A DNA stretch of 64,000 nt from positions 9,920,001-9,984,000 of the forward strand of contig OZ176052.1 in assembly GCA_964247055.1 (NCBI GenBank). Direction: 5' to 3'. Positions 23,816 to 36,260 of this stretch are shown piece by piece (position 1 is the stretch's first letter; the number at the start of each line of letters is the position of its first letter). Origin of the DNA: Paragordius varius (Eukaryota > Nematomorpha). The position numbers and the translations under genes were made by a program. Under the pieces are notes generated by a model, which had not been told where the DNA came from, ran no database searches, and saw nothing but the letters and a program-made list of their open reading frames with translations.

Positions 23816-25510
23816 TTATATCTTGGATACACATTCATTTCAATCCTTCTATTCAAATTGGGGTAGTTGGATACCCCAGGCTTAAATATTAAATATTTCA
23901 ATAAAATAAATTAAAACCATGGCAAAAGTTTGCACCTATATAACATTAATGAACCGAAATATAAAAAAAATTTATTCAAAAATACTTGATATTACTTATT
24001 ATAGGGTAAAACTTAACGGTATTTTAGCCAACTTATCATGTTTGCATAAGCTAATTGCAAAAATATTACAAAATATCCCACTTTTTCTGTTTATATCAAT
24101 GAATGTGATTTTAATAAAAATGTAAACTTAATTTTACGCTTAGAATCAACTAAATACGATATTTGGCAAAAATGTTGTAAAATAAAAATAACGTCGAAGT
24201 AGTTTGATACGGAATTTTTTAAAACTAAATTTTAGATAATTTATTTTATTATATAATATCATTGGATAGAAGCATAAATTTAAATTTGGACCGTTTTTTT
24301 CAGTAGTTTAAATATATCAATATAAATATGGTCTGGGGTATTTAGATATCCCAATTTGAATCGAAATGTTAACACCTGGATACAATACATTTATTTGAGT
24401 CCTTGGCAAATTGGGGTCGTTTATATCCCAGGCCTGATTAAAATGAAATACTTCAAAAAATATGGAAGGAATTGAAACAATGGCAAAATTTTCACTTATT
24501 ATATAAAATAATGGACAGAAATATATAAAAAAATTATTCAAAAATACTTGATTTATTTTATATTGTAAAACCCGTAGGCATTTGATATGGATTCTTTATT
24601 AAACTGAATTTTATTTAGCTTTTTCAGCTTATTTGTATATTTTTATTAATACTGAAGCAAAAAATTATATTAGGACCGTTTCTTTCAGTTTTAATTATAT
24701 CAATAGTCCGGGGTATTTAGATGCCCCATTATTATAAACAGTTTAATAATACAGTCAAAAGAGTAATTAGAAGTTAATTTAACACTTTGGATATTACGCA
24801 TATATTTCAATACCGAATTGAGGTCGTTGGTAGACCCTATTTAAACTCATATATTAAAAATATGATATAAATATAAAATTATTGCAAAAGTCTGCACTTA
24901 TAAACATTGATTCGCCGAAATATAATAAAGGATTTGATTTAATAAAAATAATTTCTTGTAATTACTTATTAACACTTGGAAACAACACATTTATTTCAGT
25001 AGTTCGATTCAAATTGGGGTAGTTGGATACCCCAGGCCTGTTTATAATTAAATTCCTAATAAAATATGGAAGGAATTGAAATCATGTCAAAAGTTTGCAC
25101 TTATATAACACCAATATATAAAAAAATCGATTCAAAAATACTTGATTACATTTATTTAAAGGTAAAACTCAAAAGTTAAAATTTAACCAACTTGACATGT
25201 GTGCATTACCAAAATTTAAATATAATATAAATAAACCACTTTTTCTGTTTCCATCAATATTAGATATGATTAATAAATTTGATTTATTAGCTTTAAAATT
25301 AAATAAACAGATATTTTGCAATAATGTAGAATAAAAATGGCGTCGAATAAGTATATGAAACTTTTTCTTCACAAAATAGATATTTCGAATTATTTATATT
25401 TATATTGGGATAGAAGTATATACTTAAATTAGGACCATTTTTTTGGTAGTTGTAATAAATAACTATAGTCTGAGGTATTTAGATGCCCAATTTAAATCGA
25501 ACTGTAAATA
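23816..25510. repeat. Diverged tandem array, ~540-bp unit, with GGGGTA...TACCCC motifs
   Basis: Four units begin near 23825, 24372, 24782 and 24967. The first and last are full (~540 bp); the middle two are internally deleted. Shared landmarks in order: GGATACA...ATTT, GGGGTAGTTGGATACCCC (weaker in the middle units), GCAAAAGTTTGCAC, ATTCAAAAATACTTGAT, CCACTTTTTCTGTTT, TTAGGACCGTTT and GGGGTATTTAGATGCCCC. Not coding in any frame. Confidence 0.8.
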
Positions 25511-25659
25511 TATAACCTAAAGGTAATAATCTAACATGACATATTTGCATTGGCTAAATATAAAAATATGAACAAATCTTTTTTATGTTTATATAATATA
25601 TTTTAAATTAACTTAAATTCTAGCGTTTTACAGTATCCCCAAAAAACCTGGTGAAATAT

Positions 25660-26340
25660 ATAATCTTCTGCTAGGAAATATTAGGATGGTGCTTTTTGTT
25701 TTATCCCTTATGAGTGAAAGTTTTCTCACTTTTGTGGTAAGAACTCCATATCAGAAAATGAATAAATTACGCCTATTTTTTGAAAAGTTTTGCTGAAAGC
25801 TAAATGCTTTTAGATGTGGCTCCGAATGTCCCATAATTTCTCGCTCTTCTAAAATAGGCCACTTCTGTTTAAATAAAAGCAATGCAGAGATTGCGAAATT
25901 ATCAATATATCCTAAATTGATATTAACTAAAAAAAAATAAAAATGCATATATTTTTCAAATATTTAATTTTGAGCAAAAATTTTTTAAAGAGTACTTCAT
26001 ACTACATTGAGGCACCATGGAAATAATAAAAATGCTTTAAGACATTAGAAAAAAGCTTTCTACACAGAATATTGATTTAAAAATTCGTTCATCTTTAAAA
26101 TTATAGTAGATAGATATAATTTTTTTGACAAGAATCTCCAATAAAGCAAACAAACATTTTTAAAATTTTGAAGCGAAATGTTCTGCCTTATCAAATTATA
26201 TAGAAAAAGTTTTTTAATATTAAGCATTTTTAAACTGTTTCTATGATACCAAATATTTTAAAGTGCGTTTAAAAATTTTGGTAACAATTAAATTTTTAAA
26301 AAAGTATGCATTTAGAAAATATTTTTAGTTGATGCCAAAA
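25660..26340. repeat. Dispersed repeat family A, copy
   Basis: Shares landmarks with copies near 820-1290, 44.9-45.25, 56.9-58.5 and 63.4-64.0 kb: GGTGCTT...TTTT, CTTTTGTGGTAAG, AAAGCTAAATG, CTAAAATAGGCCA and GAGGCACCATGGAAA. No transposase frame seen; probably non-autonomous. Confidence 0.6.
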
Positions 26341-26389
26341 CTTAGCTTATTTTTAACCTTTTTATCTCGCAATATCGGACTTTTTGCGT

Positions 26390-26760
26390 TTATTTAAGAC
26401 TCCCTTACCATTTGTGCTAGTTTCATATTCCAGAGAGATTAGAAATTTAAATATCTTAAAAAATATAAAGGTATTAAGCCAAATTTGCATTATACACAAA
26501 AATTAAAATGTAAAATTGTAAAATCCAAATCTCAAACTTTTTTGCTGTCCGCACACACCTAATATACCATCACGCCTCCATAAAACAACTGAAAAAATAT
26601 TTGAAATATTATTTGGAAACATATAATATTTAATTTAAATTTTGCCTCTTTATTAACAACTTGGGATTGAAATAAATATTTCGACATTTGGCTATAATAT
26701 TCTTTTTTTGGCAATCACTATCTAAGTATAGTATATTGTCCATTTTTTCTATTTTATTAA
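26390..26760. repeat. Dispersed repeat family B, copy
   Basis: Similar to 35900-36260 and 38640-38990: a block like AAATTTGAATATCTTAAAAA followed by GGTATTAAGCC and, further on, TCAAAC...TTTGCTG/TTCACCG. Non-coding. Confidence 0.5.
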
Positions 26761-26884
26761 GTATATTTGGATCTGTCAAAAGTGGATTTGACCCAAATCT
26801 GGATGGACAACCTTATCGGGTCGCATTTTTTCTTCCGTTAGACTCCTTACCTCGTCTCTGATAGAGATTTTTTGTATACAAATA

Positions 26885-26925
<41 letters not shown>
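26885..26925. repeat. (AT)n microsatellite
   Basis: Nearly pure AT dinucleotide run, interrupted by a few bases. Confidence 0.85.
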
Positions 26926-26927
<2 letters not shown>

Positions 26928-26960
26928 TATAATATTGTAATAGTTAGAATTCATAAGATT

Positions 26961-27151
26961 TACAGTATGAGTAAGTATATATTGCTAGTTTTTCATTATT
27001 TATTACCAAATAGCATATGCAGTAAAGGGCAGTATTATTGGCATATTTTTCACTTTTTACTATTATTAGCCAATAATAATTCTTTTTGCTGCATATGCTT
27101 TTTGGCAATAATTAATGAAAAACTAACAGTGAATTACTTACTCATACTGTA
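26961..27151. mobile_element. MITE of Tc1/mariner type, ~190 bp
   Basis: Ends are TACAGTATGAGTAAG and its inverse CTTACTCATACTGTA. The inverted arms are about 80 bp each and meet near CCAATAATA. A TA dinucleotide flanks each side, as for mariner target duplications. The 83-codon frame crossing it (26967-27218) is a by-product of the palindrome. Confidence 0.75.
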
Positions 27152-27196
27152 TATAGCGCTTTATGTATGCAATATATATATATATATATATATATA

Positions 27197-28398
27197 CTGT
27201 ATGCGAAAAAGAGGGTAATTTTTTTAACAAAAAATTTTTTTATGAGAATGCTAATGACCAGCGAATTCGTTTGCCGTAAAATTTTTTATATGTTTACGAT
27301 AGTTTTTGAAATATTGAGATAAAGTCAAAATTGGATAAAAAGTTAAATAAGCATAACTGCGGATAATTTAAATAATAATGATAAAACTTGATTTATGATT
27401 TATTATCATTTTAGCAGATATTTACTATATAAATAGCCTTAAATCATATAGTTAGGGCTTGTAAAAAAACTCAGCTCAAAAAATAAAATTTTTATGAAGC
27501 TATATTAAAAAATTTTTTAAATTATTTACTTGCTAAACTCATTAAAATCTTAAATTTATTCATTAAAAAAACATATTTATCAAAATAAAACTAAAAAATA
27601 TTGTTTTTTATTTTTTCATTTTTTTCCCTCTGGTTTATCAGTGCAAAATATATCGTTTGTTTTATTTTGGAATCTTACATGAGCAAGAATATTGAAGTAT
27701 ATAAAATTAATACATAATAGGATTTACAAGTACGAAAATCAGCCAAAAATCCATACATAGCCCAGTGAAAATATTAATTTTGTTATAACAAACCTGTTAC
27801 AGGGATTTTTACGGATTGTTGGTTGATATTCTATTACTTTTAAATCCTATTTTGCATAAATTTATATACTTAGAATTTCTACTCATATAAGATTCCAACA
27901 TAAAGCAAAATAATTTATACACTCATAAACCAGATGAAAAAATGAGAAAATAAAAATACAATATTTTTTTAGTTTTATTTTGATATATGAGTTTTTTTAC
28001 TGAATAAAATATGAATAACTAGATTTTAATAGTGAGTTTAGCTACTAAATAATTAAGAAAAATTATTTTAATATAGTTTCATGAAATTTTTTTATCTTTT
28101 AAGTATGTTAATAGAAAAACGCTTTTTGATCTGAGTTTTAATTAAAACCCCAACTATATGATTTTAATCTATTTATTTATTGAAAATATCTCCTAGAATG
28201 ATAATTAAATTTCAAGTTTTATCATTATTTTTTGAATTATCCTTAATTTTCACCTTTCCCAATTTTGATTTTCATTTAATATTTTAAAAGCTAGGTCGTT
28301 AACAAATAAATTTTTTTGCGGCAAATGAATTCGCTGATCTTAGCTATCCTATGAAAAAAAACTTTTTGTTAAAAAAATTAACCCTTTTTTGCACACAG
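27197..28398. mobile_element. Palindromic foldback element family C, copy 1 (1.2 kb)
   Basis: The left end CTGTATGCGAAAAAGAGGG and the inverted right end are complementary, and the inverted pairing continues through most of the element (GGCAAATGAATTCGCTGA near 28319 pairs with GCGAATTCGTTTGCC near 27260). A TA-repeat tract precedes it. A second copy lies at 51122-52281 in the HR3 gene. No protein-coding frame seen. Terminal bases and the TA context suggest a Tc1/mariner-type non-autonomous element. Confidence 0.8.
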
Positions 28399-28599
28399 TG
28401 TATATAGTTATAGACGTTAATTATGTAAGTAAAATAAAGAGCATCCAAAATATTTATACTTTCATTATTATAATGTGCGAATTGTTATAATGTTTGGATG
28501 TATACGCAAATGTGTTTCAACATACAAGTTATATAAACACCCATAACGGCACAAGATTTATTATGTTTTAGTTGGTTAATGAATTCACTTTATCCTTTG

Positions 28600-30930
28600 A
28601 TATTTTAACACGATCGATATGGAAAAATTACTTTGATGCATTATGTGGAAGGAGAAAGAAAATTTGCAGCATAAGAAACGGGTTTTGCTGGCCAAATAAT
28701 TGTCGATAAATGATATAAATTGTAAATATTGTTATTCCTGGCCTATTCCGATATGTCTACTCCAAACAAGCTGGAACAATATTTGTATCCCACGGCGTTA
28801 GACGATTGTAATTGGGCCACAATATTGGATGCTAAAACAAATATTTTTGATTAAAAAATAAGCTTCAAAGTTTGGTTCGATTTTGCTAAGTTTACGATAA
28901 ATCCTCTACCAAGTATCTGCTACGTAAGCCGCTGCTAAGTGTGGTGACGGTATTGATATCGGTGGGATACATTCATAAACGGATTGCAACTGCAGAAGCT
29001 TGAATTAGAACTCCTAACACGTTTTCCTGACGCAACAATCGATTGTCAACCGGTAAGTTTGAATACCATATTCGATATCGCCATGAATTATGAAAAAGCG
29101 GATAAATGTTTTGCTGTGATTGAACAATCGCCGCAATAACAAATATGTGTACCGACTCGCAATCAACCAATGTCCCGCGCTAGGGAATATATGTTTTAAT
29201 GCAAACGATGGGGGCATTTTCAATCAAAATGCACAACCTCGACCGATAGTTTTGGATCACAACAGCCGTCAAAATAGAAGCAAGGCTTAACGAGTTATCG
29301 GGAGGAATGCAGTACGACACGGGTCGTCTGTATCAATCATCGATCGTGAGACGTGTAAATTTAGCAGTCCAAAACTGAGGGCGCTAAGTGTTGATGTGGT
29401 GAGCGACACAAGATACGGACGTTGGACAAAGTGGAGCTTTAGGTCGGAGTTGAAAATCGGGAAAAATGGTTGGAAAGGGTTGAGTTTGAGGAAGACCACC
29501 TTTGATCTTTGGCTGGGATTGGATTAAAGTTATAATAATATGCAGTGCAATCATATCTGCAAATTTTTTATATAAATTTAACCAACTTTTCTGCGAAGAG
29601 AAATTAGGGTATTTGAAAGGCTCCGCAGTTAAGTTGTTTGTAAAGACGGAGGATATCCAAAAAAAATAAGTGTGGAAGGGTCCTTGCGGCTGCCAAAATT
29701 AGGGAAGAGATATACACGTTTAGTAAAAGCCGGTATATAAAAACCATTAGACCCAACTAAAGAAAAACTGGCATGAGCTACCCCCATTCTAAAATAATCA
29801 AGCCATAAAAGGAATCTTTGACTGTGTGCCGATTTTAGGTTAATTCAAATCCTCAGTTAGATGACGATAGCCATACAATTCCCTCGTTCAAAGAACTGAT
29901 TTCTAAAGTAGGGTTGGGTGAAACTTTTTCAACTTGGACTTGAAAGACGCGTATTATCGAATCTCAAAGACAGCTTATATAGGTAATAAATAGGTTCTGT
30001 TATCAGAAAATATTAGACTTATCCGTTGCTAAAAATATATAGTAACATTTTGCTACCAAAAATGGCAAAACTTTGAAAAGGGTAAAAAACGCTTTATCAA
30101 TAAAGGATTGGTCACATGACGAATTAAAACCCTTTAGAAATATTAGAAACGAAATAGAAAATTCTAATGGCTATCAGGAATGATAGGCTAATTCCAAATG
30201 TAGAACTTGCAAATATATTAAATCTATTACATGTAGGTGACATAGGTTGTAATGGCATGAGGGAAAAGAAAAAATATATATTTACCGATATAAATACCGA
30301 CATTGACGAAAATCTTGCGAAAATAGTCAGCTCAACCGCCCCAATATTAAACCAAACCCCTCATATCAATGGAACAAAAATACAAACATTTGGGAACAAC
30401 TGCATTGAGACGCAGCAGGGCCCGTCGTTGGCTTGTATTGGATTGTTTTGATAGAAAGCTATTCCCGATGGGTTGAGTTAAAACTAATAAAAAAGGTAAC
30501 TTCTACAATAATTCACAATTTTTTAGAAAGTGCTTCGCACAATTCAGATTTTCAAGAATAATAATAATAGCTAATGCTTCTTTTTTTGTGTCTTCAGAGC
30601 TTAAAACAATTTTAAATAATATTGATGGCAAAACATCACTTCATAGCCGTACCATCCCAAATCAAATGGGATGGTTGAGAGAGTCATATATACTTTAAAG
30701 TCGCAAGAGCCGATAATAGTAATAAAGCGCAAACCAAAATAAAATACGTCATATGGGGTTATAGAACAAGTATTCAAACTTCGAGAAAATGCAGTCTGGC
30801 GACACTCTTTCTTAGCCTGCCCCGTCGGGTCCAATAGCATGGTTAAAGAGTAGACCCGCGGATTATATCAATAACATTACACCGAATACCGAGTTTAATG
30901 ATTAGGTTTCCTTTAAAAATTTATTGAGTC
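28600..30930 (+). mobile_element. Decayed Ty3/Gypsy-like LTR-retrotransposon fossil
   Basis: A gag-pol type remnant. Parts recognised by resemblance to the family: gag-like sequence and a possible zinc-knuckle region (about 28.75-29.25 kb), a reverse-transcriptase patch (about 29.87-29.99 kb), and integrase patches including the zinc-binding and core regions (about 30.19-30.75 kb). It is heavily broken, with many breaks over its whole length, and no terminal repeats were found. It looks old. Confidence 0.6.
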
Positions 30931-30948
30931 ATAGTTGGTGTGAAGGCA

Positions 30949-30949
<1 letters not shown>

Positions 30950-30983
<34 letters not shown>
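30950..30983. repeat. (AT)n microsatellite
   Basis: Pure AT dinucleotide run. Confidence 0.9.
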
Positions 30984-30987
<4 letters not shown>

Positions 30988-31235
30988 TCATGTCTCGTAA
31001 AGCTTTTTTTAAAGTGAGTTTATTGTATTGAGTTCTTTTAATCTAATATCAATGTTTGTAATATTGACACCGTTTCCTGACTCGCCCAGGCATTACACAA
31101 TTTTTGCCAGAATATTATAACATTTGTAAATTTGATTTTAAAAAATGATTAACAATTAGCTGTATAAATGATTTCGTTAATATTGTCAACGACAACGAAT
31201 ATTTTATGTTAAAATTATAATTTGTATTCTCGTAA

Positions 31236-31605
31236 AATTTATTAAATTCAAATTCCAAAATTTTCGATACATGAGAGTATCTTTTTCAATGGATTAACTA
31301 AAACAAAAGAAAATAATAATAAGATTAATTAAAACAAAATTGAAAAATATAATTATAAATTATGATAACAAAAAAAAACATCAGAAATCGTAACCATATT
31401 ACTTGATCAAGGTTATAAAAAACATTGGATAACAGATTCAATAAACAATATATTAAACCCAAGAGAAAAGCAAAATCCGCCCGAAAGATGTATTTGCCTG
31501 ACTTATAACAATACATCCAAAAAAGTTAACTTATTTTCTTTTGTTTTAGTTAATCCATTGAAAAAGATACTCTCATGTATCGAAAATTTTGGATATAATT
31601 TGAAT
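31236..31605. repeat. Inverted repeat with ~75-bp arms
   Basis: The left arm (about 31236-31310, with ACATGAGAGTATCTTTTTCA) is the reverse complement of the right arm (about 31530-31605). The ~220-bp loop has an open stretch on the plus strand (near 31371-31525) that I cannot assign with confidence. Confidence 0.75.
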
Positions 31606-32257
31606 GTATAAATGATTGTTGGTTAACGTTTCAAACAAATATTATTTGTCGTATGAAATATTACTATTTTAAGATAGATATCGCTAGTTATTATATAAAG
31701 AATATTGTATAAAGTTTATAAATATTAAAAATGGAAATTTAGTGAGTAACAAAATTTCAATATTTTAAGAACATTTTGCTTTATTTTCGGATAAAAACCG
31801 TTTTGTTTATGAAAAAGGGAGACCAAGTGATTCACCAGATTATTTATATGTGATGATGTTGAAATCTTCCTAAAATGTTTAGAACCTTACAAAACATTAT
31901 TTTACCAATTAACTAATATCTCAAAAATATAATTGCCTCCTAATTTAGGGTATAGAATATTGCGTCATTAAACAATAAATGCCTTTTTGTTTGCTCAAGT
32001 TTAAAATTTGTATATAAACCATTGGAAAACCATAGTTCCTTAGTTGTACTTTAGTGCAATCATTTATATTTTAATAAATTTTTTAATTAATTTTAAACTT
32101 ATTTACGGTTAACATAATGTTCACTTTTCGAAATACTACGACTAAAGAAAACGTTATTTGGCTTTTAAAGATATGATATAAAAGATGATTACATAAATTT
32201 ATTTATTATGTGAATTATCAATGGTTGCGTCTTGCGATTGACTAAAGACCAGCCACC

Positions 32258-34219
32258 CTACTCTACTGAAGAATCATTTTTCCTAAATCGTTTCCATACA
32301 CGATTAAATCCATTAGTTTTTATCGACGGTTTAGGATCAGGATTTAGTATTACAGGTGACTTAATTTCTGGCGTTTTGGGTTTCTCATCAATAATTTCGA
32401 GGCTTTCTGGTGATATTGTTTTCGCGTTGGGAAAATATCTTTTTTTCATATCAACAATATCTAATTTATTTGTTTTAAACATTCGCTTAAGCTCTTCGAA
32501 ATCATCCTCCAAAGGTGGGACTATTTCAAATTTTATAGTTATATCATTATCTAAAACTTGGGTTAAATTTTCCTCACATATTGTACTTTTATTTTTTAGG
32601 AGACTTCCAAAAAATTGTTTTACTTTTGCATTTTCGGTAGTGTTTGTATTTTTTATTTCTTTGCTATTTGAAACATTTTGAATGTCCTTTTTAAATGTTT
32701 TTTGAAACACTTGCATAAGTGTACGGTTTTCAATTTTTGAGGTATCTCCTCTTTCAACATCATCCGCTTGCACTTGGTTTTTCATATCATCTGCTAAAGA
32801 TTGAACTAGAATTGGATTAATAATTTTGTTTTCAATATTCTTTGAGAGTTGGCCAGAATTTCCTTTCAATATATTCACATCCTTGTTGTTTGATATTCCA
32901 AAAAGGTGTTTAACTTTTACTTTTTCCATATAATTTGTAATAGGATTTTTATCCACGTTGTTATCACTTGAAACCTTTTGGTTCTCATTGTTTGGAGTTT
33001 TTTGGAACATTTGGATAAGTATTCCACGATTTACACTTTTTGAGGTATCCCCAATATCCACATCATCAGCTTTCACTTGGTTTTTCATATCATTTGGTAA
33101 AGGAATTGGATTAATAATCTTTTCAACATTATTTGAGAGTTGGCCAGAATTTCCTTTCAATACATTCTCCTTGTTGTTTGGTATCCCAAAAAGGTGTTTA
33201 ACTTTTACTTTTTCCATATAATTTGTGAAAGGATTTTTAATTTCCACGTTATTATCATTTGAAACTTTTTGGTTCTCATTATTTGGAGTTTTTTGGAACA
33301 TTTGGATAAGTGTTGCACGATTTCCAATTTTTGAGGTATCCCCAATTTCAACATCATCAGCTTTCACTTGGTTTTTCATATCGTTTGCTAAAGGAATCGG
33401 ATTAATATTCTTGTTTTCAACATTATTTGAGAGTTGGCTAGAATTTCTTTTAAATACATTCGCATCCTTGGTGTTTGATAGCCCAAAAAGTTGTTTAACT
33501 TTTACTTTTTCCATATAATTTGTAAAAGGATTTTTAATTTCCACGTTATTATCATTTGAAACTTTTTGGGTCTCATTATTTGGAGTTTTATGGAACATTT
33601 GGGCAAGTTTTGTAAATGTTGAACGGCTTTGACCTTCTGACGTATAATTTATTTTTTCATTAGGCTCCTCCTCATTACTCTCGAATGTTTTGGAAACAAA
33701 ACCTCCACCTTCGTTTATTGCTAACTGGCCTCCATTTACCATATTTTGTATATCTGATGTTTCATGAATTTGATTTGCATCTCTCTGTGTTATTATCCCC
33801 GTATACATAGATTTAATGAATTCAAATTTTTCGCGACCACCATCTAATGAATTTGAAATAGAGTGACACCCAACAGACACCAGAATACTCTCCAACATCA
33901 TTTTTGTCTTTTCTATTTTATCAAAATAAGTTTGGACATCACTCATTAAAAGTTGGTTATGATCGAAATTTGGTTGGACATCTTTATCGAATTGTGGCAG
34001 TTCATTATCTAACAGACTCCTTTTCCCTCCGTCTTGGACTTCAGCTTTCTGTAAATTGGGTTTGTTGTTTTGATTGAAATGTTCTTTCCATCTACCAATG
34101 TTTGTGATATTGGAACTTTTCCCAATTTTAAAGTAATCAACCACTTTATTTTCTAACGTATTTTTCTCAACGATATTTGGATTTTTTGTAAAGTTAAATT
34201 TAAAATAATTAATTGACAT
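32258..34219 (-). CDS. Orphan protein with four ~100-residue internal repeats
   Basis: A 653-residue single-exon protein, rich in Asn, Lys, Glu and Ser, with no signal peptide or membrane segment. Four tandem modules begin near residues 210, 306, 405 and 506. Each starts like QMFQKTPNNENQKVS, continues IKNPFTNYMEKVKVK(H/Q)LFG, then SGQLSNNVE, INPIPL and KADDVEIGDTSK; the fourth is diverged. The C-terminus (DIVDMKKRYFPNAK, TNGFNRVWKRF) is shared with the pseudogene at 12741-16120, as is the upstream flank. I recognise no family in it. Module repetition plus a dead paralogue in the same window indicate a recently expanding, fast-evolving gene family. The intact frame of 653 codons in such AT-rich DNA argues for selection. 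Confidence 0.75.
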   Translation of the reverse strand: MSINYFKFNFTKNPNIVEKNTLENKVVDYFKIGKSSNITNIGRWKEHFNQNNKPNLQKAEVQDGGKRSLLDNELPQFDKDVQPNFDHNQLLMSDVQTYFDKIEKTKMMLESILVSVGCHSISNSLDGGREKFEFIKSMYTGIITQRDANQIHETSDIQNMVNGGQLAINEGGGFVSKTFESNEEEPNEKINYTSEGQSRSTFTKLAQMFHKTPNNETQKVSNDNNVEIKNPFTNYMEKVKVKQLFGLSNTKDANVFKRNSSQLSNNVENKNINPIPLANDMKNQVKADDVEIGDTSKIGNRATLIQMFQKTPNNENQKVSNDNNVEIKNPFTNYMEKVKVKHLFGIPNNKENVLKGNSGQLSNNVEKIINPIPLPNDMKNQVKADDVDIGDTSKSVNRGILIQMFQKTPNNENQKVSSDNNVDKNPITNYMEKVKVKHLFGISNNKDVNILKGNSGQLSKNIENKIINPILVQSLADDMKNQVQADDVERGDTSKIENRTLMQVFQKTFKKDIQNVSNSKEIKNTNTTENAKVKQFFGSLLKNKSTICEENLTQVLDNDITIKFEIVPPLEDDFEELKRMFKTNKLDIVDMKKRYFPNAKTISPESLEIIDEKPKTPEIKSPVILNPDPKPSIKTNGFNRVWKRFRKNDSSVE

Positions 34220-34295
34220 TTGTGGTTTTTTGATGTTGTATAAGCGTTTATAAGAATGTTGTATATTAAAAATTGATTGTTGGTCGTTCTATCAT

Positions 34296-35899
34296 CTTAA
34301 GTAATATTTTATGGTTTCATTTAAATTATTATAACAAGCAAGCTATCTTAATCTTAACATATTTATGAGTAAAAAGTGATTGTTAGTTAATGCAAACAAA
34401 TAAACGGTTTAATATAAATGAAGCCGATCAAATATTACTAGCATTTTTTTCACATAAAATTTTATTAATTATTCTCGCTTTGGTTTTTATCGCTGTTTAA
34501 ATCAGGGATTGGAACCATCACCGTTTTTAAACGATTCAATATTTTATTTTTTATCTTTAAAATAATGCTGTTAAAACTACGATTAAAATAGTTTTTAATA
34601 TTTAATATATACAACTACATTTTGTAGATTTTTTGAGAAAATTAGCATCCAATAATTGCTCTTTATTTGCTATATTTTTGGCTATTGCACATTATAACTA
34701 TCATTTAAAAATATTAAAACCAATATGTTTTTTGCAAATTGATAACCATTTAATATGTTATAACGGAATTGGATCCCAATTGATTGCAACCGCTCATATT
34801 CAAGAATATTTGGCTTTTTGACTAAATAATTTTGCAATGGCATTTATTGATATATGGGGAAAATTATAAATATTATTAACAAGTTAATCCTATTATTATA
34901 ATTACTTATCCTATAACAAACTAATTATATAATCTCAATCATTGGTCTCAATATTTTATATGAATTGGATAATAAAGATAATAATTTTTTTCACACCACA
35001 CCGTATTAAAGTGATGAATTATTTTATAAAAAACCAATCAACATATATTTGATTTTACTTTCAATTGTTACTCGGCTCCTATGTTGCAAATTACCCATAT
35101 GAGGCATTTCCCTCGGAATATAAACGTCGATAATAATGGATATTAATTGATCTTAGCTTATCCAAATGTTGCTTTAAGACTACGTTAATTTTATATGGTG
35201 GCGATGGCATTTACCGAGGGTGGGGTTCTGCCAAAGGTTAATATAAAAAGCGCTTACTAACATTTATGCGTTTATACAGAAAACAAAAATTACTATTGGT
35301 TGTAATGGTCTCAATAGTTGGTTGAAAAATTGTTTCAAAATTGTGTTTGGGGACTTAGAATTTTGTGAAGAATGGCATTATACGGAAAGAGCGTCTAACA
35401 CGAGCTCAAAAAGTTGGCCGACAGCGTTTATCCCATTGGTGAAAATTGGAAAAAATGTTTTTTGATTTTAAAGGGGGCTACACGATTTTTGGAATATTGT
35501 ATTAAAATCAGCATTCTACATTTTTATGAAATTAATATATATATATATATATTAATATAACGAACACAGTAAATTGATTTGCGTCATGATAAATAAAATT
35601 TTATTCATTTAGAACACTCAATTTATTTTTTCAATATCATTTATAGAAGACATATAATTTAAGTTAGGGTTTGAAAATAAACGAAACTAGTTTGTGAGTT
35701 TAAGATGAATCCCAGGGTATTTAAAAATCGTAAAGATGAGGATCAGCAAAAGCTGATTAATTTAAAGGCGCCCTTTAGTTATTATTACGAGAGATTAATG
35801 GATATTTAATGAGGAAAATTAAGATTTTAAATAAAAATATATTTTTTAATTAAAAAATAAATTTTTAGAAAAATTACAATTACTTGATAATAAATTATT
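34296..35899. other. Gene-poor stretch
   Basis: No convincing gene. Short frames such as 34633-34821 look like chance. A (TA)n run lies near 35535-35555. Confidence 0.5.
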
Positions 35900-36260
35900 T
35901 TAACAACTACCTTTTGGGGTAGTTTTATATACCAGAGCCATTTGAAATTTGAATATCTTAAAAAATATTTTTGGTATTAAGCCGAATTTAAAAATATGCT
36001 TTTAGTCGTTTAGGCACATTACTCGAAAAATATTTCTTTTAAAAAATTAAAATTGTAAATAAATCGTTATCTCTTTGCCGGCATTTTTATTTCTATACAT
36101 TTTTTAAATCGCTATTGCAACAGGCATATATGTATATTATGAATATAAAATGTAAATAATTACCTTTAATAAACTTTCAGGCTACATTATACTAGTAAAA
36201 ACTGATATATTTTGGTTTTAATATCAGCTGCTCGTTTCAATCGTGTTTTTGAGCTGTCCC
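35900..36260. repeat. Dispersed repeat family B, copy
   Basis: Matches 26390-26760 and 38640-38990 (AAATTTGAATATCTTAAAAA, GGTATTAAGCC; later TTTCAATCGTGTTTT, compare TTTCAATCAAGTTTT near 38960). Confidence 0.5.

Noticed and set aside
26967-27218. 83-codon hydrophobic frame
   Set aside because: Spans a palindromic mariner-type MITE and a TA repeat; by-product of the repeat.
31371-31525. Open stretch in the loop of the 31236-31605 inverted repeat, faintly like a reverse-transcriptase linker of Penelope-type elements
   Set aside because: Too short and too weak to assign.
32232-33518. Plus-strand frames opposite the orphan gene (149, 87 and 97 codons)
   Set aside because: Antisense shadows of the 653-codon minus-strand gene; the two that resemble each other mirror its internal repeats.
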